25,395 nucleotides of DNA, from the NCBI GenBank assembly GCA_964425315.1, contig CAYRNB010000045.1:1-25395 (forward strand), given 5' to 3'. The translations under genes were made by a program, and so were the position numbers. This document shows, one piece after another, positions 15,351 through 22,652 of this stretch. Source of the DNA: Rhodoblastus sp964425315 (GTDB taxonomy: Bacteria; Pseudomonadota; Alphaproteobacteria; Rhizobiales; Beijerinckiaceae). The notes beneath the pieces were generated by a model. The model saw only the letters and a program-made list of their open reading frames with translations. It made no database searches and was not told the origin of the DNA. How positions within the stretch are numbered: position 1 is the stretch's first letter; the number at the start of each line of letters is the position of its first letter.

Positions 15351-17756
15351 ATGCGCGCCGCGAGGTTTCCGCGGATGGGCGGGCGATTTCGCGGAAATCT
15401 TCTTGGTGGAGTCTTGGTCTTGGTGACGTTATCCGGCCTTTCGCCGCCTTCCTCGGCGCCGGCGCCGCTGGTTCAGGTGGAAAGCGGCGGACTGGAGGCG
15501 TCGGAGGGACGCGCTACCTACCTTTTCTTCGAGGCTGCGGCCGCCCTGATCCTGGCGGGCGCCGTGCTCGCCAGCAGATTCGGCCTCATCGCCGATGTCG
15601 CCGCCTGGGCGCTGGTCGCCTCGGCCGCGATCAGGATCAGCTTCGCGCGCGGCGACGGCTGCAAGGCGGCCGGAGGCAAGGCGAGCCGATTTCGGGAGGT
15701 CGCGTCGCTTTTCGGCGGCGGCGCCATGGCGGCGGCCATGGGGTTCGCCGCGCTTGCGGTCTTCGTCGCCGACGCCTCGGTCAGCCTGAAGATCGCCGCC
15801 GCCGTCGCGGCCGTCGGCTATGCCGCGCTCGCTCCGGGGCAGGAGGGAACGCGTCCCGTTGTCCTCGAACTGCAGACGGTCGCCGCGCTCCTTCCCCTCG
15901 CCGCGGGCATGGCGGTGAAGTGGGACCTTTACGCGCCCATCGCGCTCGCCTGTCTCCTTTGTCTCGCCCTCGCCCTGATTCACGAGTCCCGACGGCGTTT
16001 TGGCGCCGCCGCCGCGCAGGAAACCGGGCGGAGATATGTCGCAACCCTCGACGGGGCCGAGCAGAGTCTCGCCATGTTCGACGCCGCGGCGCGGCTGATC
16101 GCCGCCAATCACGCCTTTTTCCGCATGTTCCGTTTAACAGAGGAGACGGCGCAAGAGGCGCGGATCGACGATCTTTTAGCGCAAAAGCTGGCGCTTCGGC
16201 TGGCGGAGCCGGAGGCCGCGCGCCAGTTGATCGACGCCGCCGGGGCAGCGCGGCGCAACCGCCAGCGCGAAAGCGCCATCGTCGCGCTGGCCGACGGACG
16301 GTTCATGGAATTCGTGTTCCATCCGACGCGGGACGGCTTTTCGCTGCAGATCGAGGACGTCACCCGCTGGCGCGCCTCGGAACTACGCTTCGAGCGCCTG
16401 GCGCGGCAGGACGACGTCACCGGCCTGCGCAACCGCAACGCCTATTTCGAGGAGTTGGAAAAGGCCGCGTCTCGCCTTGATGAGAGCGCTCCATTCGCCG
16501 TGCTGATGATCGATCTTGACCGGTTCAAACAGGTCAACGACTCGCTCGGCCATCCGGTCGGCGACAAATTGCTGAAAAGGGTCGCCGAAAGATTGCAGGA
16601 GCTGGCGGCGCCGCAGGACATTGTCGCCCGGCTCGGCGGCGACGAATTCGTCGTCCTGCGCCTCGGCGATCGCGAAGGCGCGGCCGCATTCGCTGCGCAG
16701 GCGGTGGAGGCCGTCGGCGATCCCTATCACCTCGGCGGCGTCAAACTGCTGATCGGCGCCTCGATCGGCATCGCCATCACGCCGGACGACGGCGCCAACG
16801 CCGACGAGTTGATGCAGGCGGCCGATATGGCGCTCTACGCCGCCAAGGACGCAGGGCGCGGCGTCTTCCGCTTTTTTGAGAAATCCATGGCGGAAGAGGC
16901 GCGCCGCCGCCAGGAGATCGAACAGGACCTGCGCCTCGGCATCACGCGCAACGAATTGGAAGTCTATTATCAGCCGATCGTCAGCCTTGCCAGACGCCGG
17001 ATCTGCGCCTGCGAAGCCTTGGCGCGCTGGCGCCATCCCAGGCTCGGCATGATCTCGCCCGGCGAATTCATGGACATAGCCGAGGAATCCGGCCTCGTCA
17101 TCCCGCTCGGCGAATGGGTTTTGCGTCAGGCCTGCATCGACGCCAAATCCTGGCCCAAGGACGTGCGGCTGGCGGTCAATTTTTCCCCCGTCCAATTCGC
17201 CCGCGGCAATGTCGCCGAAACCGTCAAAAGGATTTTGAACGACACGAAATTTCCCGCCGAGCGGCTGGAAATGGAAATCACCGAATCCGTGCTGATGGCC
17301 GACGCCGATTCCGTCCTCGCGACCATAAACGAATTGCGCGAACTGGGGATGCGGGTGGCGCTCGACGATTTCGGCGCCGGCTATTCCTCGCTCGCCTATC
17401 TCGGCCGATTCCGGCCGAACAAGGTCAAGATCGACCAGTTCTTCGTGCGCGACATGGACGAGAATCCCGCCTCGCTCGCGATCATCAAGGCGGTCAAGGC
17501 CCTCGTCGCCGAACTGGGCGTCGAACTGCTGGCCGAGGGAGTGGAGACGGTCGAACAATTGGAAATCTTGCGCGAGAACGGCGCCGACGAGGCGCAAGGC
17601 TTTCTGTTCAGCAAGCCGCGCCCGGCGCGCGAAATCGCGCGCTTCGTCGCCGATCCGGCGCAATTGGTGCGGGGCCGCAAATTGATCACCGAAAGCGCCG
17701 TCCCCTGGGCCAAAACCTGCGAACGCGTTAGTCCCGTGGTGGCGCGCAGCAGGTAA
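15351..17756 (+). CDS. Membrane-anchored PAS-GGDEF-EAL cyclic-di-GMP turnover protein
   Basis: This 801-residue protein has an N-terminal membrane part of about six hydrophobic segments (residues about 15-205) of no recognised sensor type, a PAS-like domain (about 228-345), a GGDEF domain and an EAL domain. GGDEF is intact at 429-433 (LGGDEFVV), suggesting diguanylate cyclase activity. The RxxD inhibitory site usually found just upstream is not present. EAL is intact at 555-557 (CEALARW), with NFSP, EITES, DDFGAGYSSL, KIDQ and AEGVET all present, suggesting phosphodiesterase activity. The start is uncertain: ATG 15351 gives the longest form, while ATG 15375 has a GAGG element upstream and would begin right before the first membrane helix. 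Confidence 0.9.
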   Translation: MRAARFPRMGGRFRGNLLGGVLVLVTLSGLSPPSSAPAPLVQVESGGLEASEGRATYLFFEAAAALILAGAVLASRFGLIADVAAWALVASAAIRISFARGDGCKAAGGKASRFREVASLFGGGAMAAAMGFAALAVFVADASVSLKIAAAVAAVGYAALAPGQEGTRPVVLELQTVAALLPLAAGMAVKWDLYAPIALACLLCLALALIHESRRRFGAAAAQETGRRYVATLDGAEQSLAMFDAAARLIAANHAFFRMFRLTEETAQEARIDDLLAQKLALRLAEPEAARQLIDAAGAARRNRQRESAIVALADGRFMEFVFHPTRDGFSLQIEDVTRWRASELRFERLARQDDVTGLRNRNAYFEELEKAASRLDESAPFAVLMIDLDRFKQVNDSLGHPVGDKLLKRVAERLQELAAPQDIVARLGGDEFVVLRLGDREGAAAFAAQAVEAVGDPYHLGGVKLLIGASIGIAITPDDGANADELMQAADMALYAAKDAGRGVFRFFEKSMAEEARRRQEIEQDLRLGITRNELEVYYQPIVSLARRRICACEALARWRHPRLGMISPGEFMDIAEESGLVIPLGEWVLRQACIDAKSWPKDVRLAVNFSPVQFARGNVAETVKRILNDTKFPAERLEMEITESVLMADADSVLATINELRELGMRVALDDFGAGYSSLAYLGRFRPNKVKIDQFFVRDMDENPASLAIIKAVKALVAELGVELLAEGVETVEQLEILRENGADEAQGFLFSKPRPAREIARFVADPAQLVRGRKLITESAVPWAKTCERVSPVVARSR

Positions 17757-17761
17757 ACTAA

Positions 17762-17976
17762 GTGCGAAAATCAAGGTGCTGAAGACCCGGGGCAAATGAC
17801 CAAGACGGGCGGGAAGCGGGCGTAGGCCGATAGGAAGGAATCGGCTCGAAGGAGACTGTCGCGACCCGGGTCTATTAATAGGTGTCAACCAGTGGCGCCT
17901 GCTTTCCCGTGCCTGGGCTTGCGCGCCAGGAGACAGGACAGTATGAAGTGGGGGTTTTGCACTTCACCTGATTAGT
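17762..17976 (+). ncRNA. Structured non-coding RNA region, candidate 5' fragment of a group II intron
   Basis: No gene fits these 215 bases, but they are full of nested inverted repeats. GACCCGGG (17784-17791) can pair with CCCGGGTC (17865-17872), closing a stem-loop GCCGAT (17826-17831)/ATCGGC (17840-17845). TGGCGC (17893-17898) pairs with GCGCCA (17923-17928), and TGAAGTG (17944-17950) with CACTTCA (17960-17966) around a G/T-rich loop. The element starts with GTGCG, the group II intron 5' consensus. The five bases before it, ACTAA (17757-17761), are complementary to TTAGT at 17972-17976, as an exon-binding site would be. No reverse transcriptase or domain V is seen downstream, so at most a 5' fragment remains. 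The general look of domain I is recognised from memory. A structured mRNA leader is the main alternative. Confidence 0.4.
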
Positions 17977-17977
17977 C

Positions 17978-18688
17978 ATGAAATCGGTCTCGAAGTTTTT
18001 TCAGGGCTTTCGCACCAACGCGTGCGCCGAACAGGAGAACCAGTTTCTGCCGGCGAGGGTGTTCGATGTGGCTGTTTCGATTGGACAGGATTGTCGGGCG
18101 CGTTTCCATATCGATCGCGTCCAGCGGGCGCGGCATTTCCGTAGCTATGTCCCGAGGTCCGGCTTCTTCGACTCCCTTTGTCGCGATAAGGGCCATGGAT
18201 GCGTCGCGGACCTAATTTCGACGGATTTCGCCTTGAGCGCGAAGGAATTCGAACTCAAGGAGATCGACGGCGAATGGCGGGCCTACGTCCCACGCCATGG
18301 ACTCTATTTCATCCACGACTTCAAGTTCAGTGCGCCCGACAGACTCCGACGCCAGGCCGAAATGGAAGAAATGCGCGATCAGGTGATCGCCAAATACTCC
18401 TATCAGGGCGACAAGTTTTTGAAACTGCTCAGCTCCGGCCAACGGATCCTATTCGTTTTAAGCGACGGCGCTCAACTCACCTTTGAGACTGCGGATGCAC
18501 TCGCTCGATCATTTCGCGCCGTCAATCGGGACTTTTCGTTCTCAATCCTGCAGATCGCAACGAAGGGCGTGTCGCAATTGGAGCATCCCGATGTGATCGG
18601 CGTCGAAATTGACGACACCGGGACCGTCTGGAGCGGTTCCGATGTCGGTTACGATCAAGCTTTCAAAGAAGTGTTTATCCGAGCCTGA
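17978..18688 (+). CDS. DUF1796 putative papain-like cysteine peptidase
   Basis: This 236-residue protein has the marks of the DUF1796 family (predicted papain-like fold, unproven activity). An early VSIGQDCRARFHIDRV holds the putative catalytic Cys, SGFFDSL follows, and YFIHDF holds the putative His. After about residue 145 comes a Rossmann-like stretch (RILFVLSDG). Such genes often accompany polysaccharide and glycosyltransferase loci. Base composition is visibly lower in GC than the neighbours (27 G/C in the 60 bases from 18361), which suggests recent acquisition. No ribosome binding site is visible directly before the ATG at 17978. A ten-codon frame at 17943-17975, preceded by AGGAGA, ends two bases upstream and could couple translation. 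The gene abuts the structured region described separately. Confidence 0.75.
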   Translation: MKSVSKFFQGFRTNACAEQENQFLPARVFDVAVSIGQDCRARFHIDRVQRARHFRSYVPRSGFFDSLCRDKGHGCVADLISTDFALSAKEFELKEIDGEWRAYVPRHGLYFIHDFKFSAPDRLRRQAEMEEMRDQVIAKYSYQGDKFLKLLSSGQRILFVLSDGAQLTFETADALARSFRAVNRDFSFSILQIATKGVSQLEHPDVIGVEIDDTGTVWSGSDVGYDQAFKEVFIRA

Positions 18689-18725
18689 CGCTGTCGACTC
18701 AAGCTCCGCAAAGGTCGCCAACCAC

Positions 18726-18741
18726 GCCGCCTGGCGGCGGC
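18726..18741 (+). terminator. Small GC-rich hairpin after the DUF1796 gene
   Basis: GCCGCC (18726-18731) and GGCGGC (18736-18741) form a 6-base stem with a TGGC loop 37 bases after the stop. No T-run follows, so its role as a terminator is only possible. The rest of 18689-18908 shows no gene. Confidence 0.25.
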
Positions 18742-18908
18742 TAAACTGCGGGCTTCATAAGGCCGCTTAAATGCCCACATCGGTTATTCCGCCTAAGTCT
18801 CCATTCCGCCGCAGGCAGACGTTTAACGCCTCATATTGAAGGACGCCTTCGGCTCGACACCTGTATTCCTCAACCAGGGCGCGCGGGCGCCTCGCGGCGA
18901 TCGTCGCC

Positions 18909-20975
18909 TCATCCCCACATGCGGCGCAGGCGGGCGGAAAAGTCGTATTTCTTTTCCGGCGCCAGCGCCGGGCGCGCCATATCGGCTGCGGGCGGCGGAT
19001 AGGAGGTGATGTCGAACAGTGGCGCAAGCTCCGCCGGAATGAAGCGGCTGCGCGCGGCATAGACGTGGCGGTCGCCATAGGCGTGCTGGCCGTGGGTGAA
19101 GAAGCGCTGCGGCGTGACGAGGCTTAGCCGGTCTTTCGCCCGCGTCATGGCGACATAGAGCAGGCGGCGCTCCTCCTCGATTTCGGCCGCCGTCCCGGTC
19201 GCGAGATCGGAGGGAATGCAGCCGTCCACGACATTGAGCACGAAAACCGATTTCCACTCCTGCCCCTTGGCCGAATGAATGGTGGAAAGGATGAGGTAAT
19301 CCTCGTCGCGCAGGGGAACGCCGGCCTCGTCGCTGGTGGCGGCGGGCGGATCGAGCGTGAGTTCGGTGAGAAAATTTTCGCGCGACGGATAGGTCTGGGC
19401 GATCTGCTCAAGCTGGACCAGGTCGATTTTCCGCGTCGCGGCGTCCTCGTGCAGGCGTTCGAGATGCGGCTCGTACCACAGGCGCGCGGCGAGCAGTTCG
19501 GCTGGCCACGCCGTTTTTTCCGTTCCGATCTGGCGCAGCACGGCGAGGAACGGCGCCCAATGGCCGCTTGCGCGCGGCGGCGCGGGCAAGGCGAGCAGGG
19601 CGGCGAGCGGGTCGGCGGCGGCGCTCATGGCGTCCAGGGTTTTTTTTGCCAAGGCCGGTCCGACGCCCGGCAGCAATTGCAGCAGGCGAAAGCCGGCGAC
19701 TCGATCGCGCGGGTTTTGCGCGAAGCGCAGCAGCGCCAGCACGTCCTTGACGTGGGCGCTGTCGAGGAATTTCAGGCCGCCATATTTGACGAAGGGAATG
19801 TTGCGGCGGGTCAGCTCGATTTCCAGCGGACCGGAATGATGGGCGGTGCGGAAGAGGACCGCCTGGTTCTTCAACCTTCCTCCCAACTCTCTCTCGGAAA
19901 GCACGGAATCAACGATAAAATTCGCCTGATCCGTTTCGTCGCGCACGATAACGATTTGCGGGCGTTCGCCCTCTGGCCGCGCGCTCCACAATTTCTTGCC
20001 ATATCCCTCTTTCGCCAGCGCGATCACGCCGTTGGCGGCGGCGAGAATGGACGGCGTCGAGCGGTAATTGCGTTCTAAGGCGACGACTTCCGCCGGCGGC
20101 GAAAATTTCTGCGGAAAATCGAGAATGTTGCGCACTTCCGCGGCGCGGAAGGAATAGATCGACTGGGCGTCGTCGCCGACCACGGTCAGGCCGCGCCCGT
20201 CCGGCTTCAACGCAAAAAGGATCGAGGCCTGAAGCCGGTTGGTGTCCTGATATTCATCGACCAGCACATGGTCAAAACGCGCGGCTAGGCGGGCGGCAAG
20301 CTCCCGCTCGCCGGCCATCTGCGCCCAATAGAGCAGCAGGTCGTCGTAATCGAGCACGTTATGCGCCTGTTTGGCCTCGACGTAGGCCGCGAAAAGCTTT
20401 TTGAGCTCGCCGTCCCAGCCACCGCACCAGGGGAAATTCTGCGCCAAAACCTCGTCGAGATTTTTTTCCGCATTGACGGCGCGCGAATAGATGGAAAGGC
20501 AGGTTCCCTTGGTCGGAAAGCGGCTTTCGGTCTTGGAAAATCCGAGGTCGTGCCGCACCAGATTCATCAGGTCGGCGGAATCCTCGCGGTCGTGAATGGT
20601 GAAGTCCGGATCAAGGCCGATCTCGACCGCATGATCGCGCAGGAGGCGCGCGCCGATGGAATGGAACGTGCCGGCCCAGGCGAGCCCGCCGGCAAGCGTA
20701 TCGGCCCTCGCGCCGAGCGCCTCAGCGCAGATGCGCCGCACCCGCGCCGTCATCTCCTGGGCCGCGCGGCGGGAAAAGGTCATGAGCAGAATGCGGCGGG
20801 GGTCGGCGCCCTTGACGATCAGATGGGCGACGCGATGGGCGAGCGTATTGGTCTTGCCGGAGCCGGCCCCGGCGATCACCAGCAACGGACCGCCGCCGCC
20901 GGCCTCGCCGCCGATTCCATATTCGACGGCGCGGCGCTGGGCGTCATTGAGCTTGTCGAGATGCGTGGCGGGCAA
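18909..20975 (-). CDS. UvrD/Rep-family (SF1) ATP-dependent DNA helicase
   Basis: This 688-residue helicase unwinds DNA 3' to 5' during repair or replication restart. All SF1A motifs are visible: N-terminal LNDAQRRAV (Q motif), AGAGSGKT (Walker A, 35-42), TFSRRAAQEM (Ia), TFHSIGARLL, VLVDEYQDTN (Walker B), VVGDDAQSIYSFR (III), LERNYRS (IV), STIHSAKGQEWKSVFV (V) and LLYVAMTRAKDRL (VI). The length is a little short for UvrD/PcrA (about 720-780), with a brief C-terminal tail, as in the accessory UvrD/REP helicases of Hyphomicrobiales, so uvrD itself is not asserted. It follows the porin gene by 97 bases, but function and the hairpin between them suggest separate units. Confidence 0.93.
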   Translation of the reverse strand: MPATHLDKLNDAQRRAVEYGIGGEAGGGGPLLVIAGAGSGKTNTLAHRVAHLIVKGADPRRILLMTFSRRAAQEMTARVRRICAEALGARADTLAGGLAWAGTFHSIGARLLRDHAVEIGLDPDFTIHDREDSADLMNLVRHDLGFSKTESRFPTKGTCLSIYSRAVNAEKNLDEVLAQNFPWCGGWDGELKKLFAAYVEAKQAHNVLDYDDLLLYWAQMAGERELAARLAARFDHVLVDEYQDTNRLQASILFALKPDGRGLTVVGDDAQSIYSFRAAEVRNILDFPQKFSPPAEVVALERNYRSTPSILAAANGVIALAKEGYGKKLWSARPEGERPQIVIVRDETDQANFIVDSVLSERELGGRLKNQAVLFRTAHHSGPLEIELTRRNIPFVKYGGLKFLDSAHVKDVLALLRFAQNPRDRVAGFRLLQLLPGVGPALAKKTLDAMSAAADPLAALLALPAPPRASGHWAPFLAVLRQIGTEKTAWPAELLAARLWYEPHLERLHEDAATRKIDLVQLEQIAQTYPSRENFLTELTLDPPAATSDEAGVPLRDEDYLILSTIHSAKGQEWKSVFVLNVVDGCIPSDLATGTAAEIEEERRLLYVAMTRAKDRLSLVTPQRFFTHGQHAYGDRHVYAARSRFIPAELAPLFDITSYPPPAADMARPALAPEKKYDFSARLRRMWG

Positions 20976-20999
20976 GAAGGACTCCGCTTCGGGTCAGGG

Positions 21000-21014
21000 C
21001 GAGCGAATCGCTCG
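21000..21014. terminator. Short inverted repeat between porin and helicase genes
   Basis: CGAGCG (21000-21005) and CGCTCG (21009-21014) with a 3-base loop lie 25 bases upstream of the helicase start and 59 bases past the porin stop. No T-run follows. It could be a weak terminator for the porin transcript or an operator for the helicase gene. Confidence 0.25.
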
Positions 21015-21072
21015 ACGGAACATTAGCCGAACATAACCGGCGGCCCGAGGCAAGCGAAGCGGGGAGGACGGG

Positions 21073-22431
21073 TCAGAAATTGAGCGTGGTGCGCAGCCCG
21101 ATGACGACCGCATTGGGAAGGTTGAAACCGCCGGTTCCGGCGGCGGGATGGACGACATATTCGGCGACCGGCTGCGCCGTCCATCCGGGAAGAATTTGCG
21201 CCTGATAGGTCAGCTCCAGCAGGATTTCATGATCGGGAATGACTGGCAGGCTGGCGGCCTTGGCGGCGTCGCGGATCGCGGCGGAAATATTGTCATAGGC
21301 GAAAGAAAGACCGAATGCGTCCTTAGGGCGGCCAGGAACGAGGCCGGAGACGTTGACGCCGCCGTCGCAGTAAAAATCGAGCATGTTGCGCTCCGACGGC
21401 GCGCCGAAGACGCGGGCGAAAACGCCGACGCCCTTGGTCGGGTCGTCCTCCGTTCCCAACACGAGCTGGTCGATCATGGCGTAGGCGCCATAATCGCCGA
21501 GGAGGCTGACCGGCTGCAGGCCGGTGAGATTGTATTGGATGCCGAGAGGATCGGCGCGATAATTGGCGACATTGCCGAAATATTCCCAGGCGCCGATTTT
21601 GATCGTTCCGGGAAGGCCGGCGGCGCTCTTGCCCTGATTGTAGTTGAATTGGGCCTCCTGCATCAGCAGGGGCGGATCGCTCAGGCGGAAATTGAGGCCA
21701 TAGGGATCGCGGCGCTGCGGATCGCCTGGCCCCGGCCCGGCGGGATCGCCGTCAAAAATGGCGGCGAGCAGGGCGAAATTGTCGTTGAAATCGTATCTGG
21801 CGCGAAAGCCCAGGGCGGAAAGGGGAACCGCCGGGCCGCCGCTCGGCATGTCATGGCCCAAAATGTCCGGCCAGCCCACCGTCGCGTTGACGAAAAGCAG
21901 GGTGTATCGGCCGATGGCGAATTCCGAATCGGCGCCGAGCAGGCCGAAGCGCAAGGCGAGCTTGTCGTCGTCCAATTTCTGTTCGAGCCATAATTCGTAA
22001 AGCCGCACGGACGGCAGCGCCTCGATATTGCTCACGGCAAGGAAATTCTGGACATAATAGCGTGACAGGCCGGTTCCCTGCAGCCAGTAGCCGTGCGCAT
22101 GCAAAGTCGCGCCCGGCCAACCGGCGATCTTGTCCATATCGGCGTAAAGCAAGAGCTCCAGGCGGCCTTCATAAATCGCGCCCTGGCGGGCGCCGCCGGA
22201 AGGGTTCGCCAAAGTCTCGCCGGTATAGATCGACTGCAGGGTCAAGCCGAGATCGGCGAGGCTTTTCTTGAAATCCGCGGCCTGGGCGAAGGCGGGGATG
22301 CTGTAAAGGACCGATGGCGGCGGGTCGTCCGCCCTGGCGGCGCCAGGGCAGAGGCTTGCCGCCGCGCAGGCGGTCAAGGCCAAGAGCGCGCGCCCGACGC
22401 CTGCAAGCTTCGATCGCAAATGCACGGTCAT
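21073..22431 (-). CDS. OprB-family (carbohydrate-selective type) outer-membrane porin
   Basis: This 452-residue protein begins with a signal peptide (basic start, hydrophobic core about residues 14-30, cleavage after PGAARA near 34). The mature part has the beta-barrel look of OprB porins: alternating strands with aromatic girdles (YEGRLELLLYADMDKIAGWPG, LHAHGYWLQG), and the chain ends in Phe, needed for outer-membrane insertion. OprB proteins usually pass sugars, but the family name should not be taken as the substrate. A near-perfect Zur operator lies 153-170 bases upstream with no intact gene between, so the porin may be zinc-responsive and could serve metal entry (inference). The ATG at 22431 has a weak ribosome binding site. 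Confidence 0.85.
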   Translation of the reverse strand: MTVHLRSKLAGVGRALLALTACAAASLCPGAARADDPPPSVLYSIPAFAQAADFKKSLADLGLTLQSIYTGETLANPSGGARQGAIYEGRLELLLYADMDKIAGWPGATLHAHGYWLQGTGLSRYYVQNFLAVSNIEALPSVRLYELWLEQKLDDDKLALRFGLLGADSEFAIGRYTLLFVNATVGWPDILGHDMPSGGPAVPLSALGFRARYDFNDNFALLAAIFDGDPAGPGPGDPQRRDPYGLNFRLSDPPLLMQEAQFNYNQGKSAAGLPGTIKIGAWEYFGNVANYRADPLGIQYNLTGLQPVSLLGDYGAYAMIDQLVLGTEDDPTKGVGVFARVFGAPSERNMLDFYCDGGVNVSGLVPGRPKDAFGLSFAYDNISAAIRDAAKAASLPVIPDHEILLELTYQAQILPGWTAQPVAEYVVHPAAGTGGFNLPNAVVIGLRTTLNF

Positions 22432-22488
22432 GGCGCGTTATTCCGCGGCTTTCTTCGGGCGGTCGCCGATTCGGACGTTAGCGGCATT

Positions 22489-22575
22489 TCAATTGGCCCA
22501 AAAGAGCACGAACCACTTGGCGAATCCAAATCCGATAGCGCCCGCCGCGGGCAGGATGGCGAACGCTCGTCCAGC
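22489..22575 (-). pseudogene. Relic of the C-terminal tail of an FtrD-like polyferredoxin paralogue
   Basis: Read on the minus strand this stretch encodes RAFAILPAAGAIGFGF followed by AKWFVLFWAN and a stop. It aligns with the last 26 residues of the intact ftrD-like gene that begins its 3' end at 22653: 17 of 26 residues identical and 63 of 81 bases identical by hand count. The stop is in the same place and the next bases are shared. Upstream in frame there is a TAG after only a few codons and no start codon, so it cannot be expressed as such. Conservative amino-acid differences suggest a diverged, once functional paralogue that lost its body by deletion, rather than a fresh duplication. Confidence 0.75.
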
Positions 22576-22583
22576 CCCCTAAT

Positions 22584-22601
22584 GATATGTTATAACATAG
22601 C
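22584..22601. promoter_or_regulatory. Zur (zinc uptake regulator) box
   Basis: The 18 bases read GATATGTTATAACATAGC and match 17 of 18 positions of GATATGTTATAACATATC, the palindrome I recall as the Zur operator described for the Rhodobacter group by comparative genomics. The inner 14 bases (22586-22599) are a perfect palindrome. A second perfect palindrome, AGCGTACGCT (22599-22608), overlaps its right edge. On the minus strand the box lies just upstream of the FtrD relic and then the OprB-family porin, its only intact downstream gene. On the plus strand it faces the 3' end of ftrD. Confidence 0.75.
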
Positions 22602-22652
22602 GTACGCTCGAACATTCGCCGAGTCGAGGCGCGTTTGGACGATGCGGGCATT

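Noticed and set aside
17762..17976. Cobalamin riboswitch
   Set aside because: The piece CCAGGAGAC near 17927 recalls the end of that riboswitch, but the B12 box and the order of conserved segments do not fit, and the downstream gene is not a cobalamin gene.
18767..18908. Possible coding remnant between the DUF1796 and helicase genes
   Set aside because: Short minus-strand frames here run into the helicase in another frame and show no recognised motif.
22587..22598. FNR/NnrR-type site
   Set aside because: The palindrome lacks the TTG-N8-CAA spacing; the match to the Zur consensus is far better.
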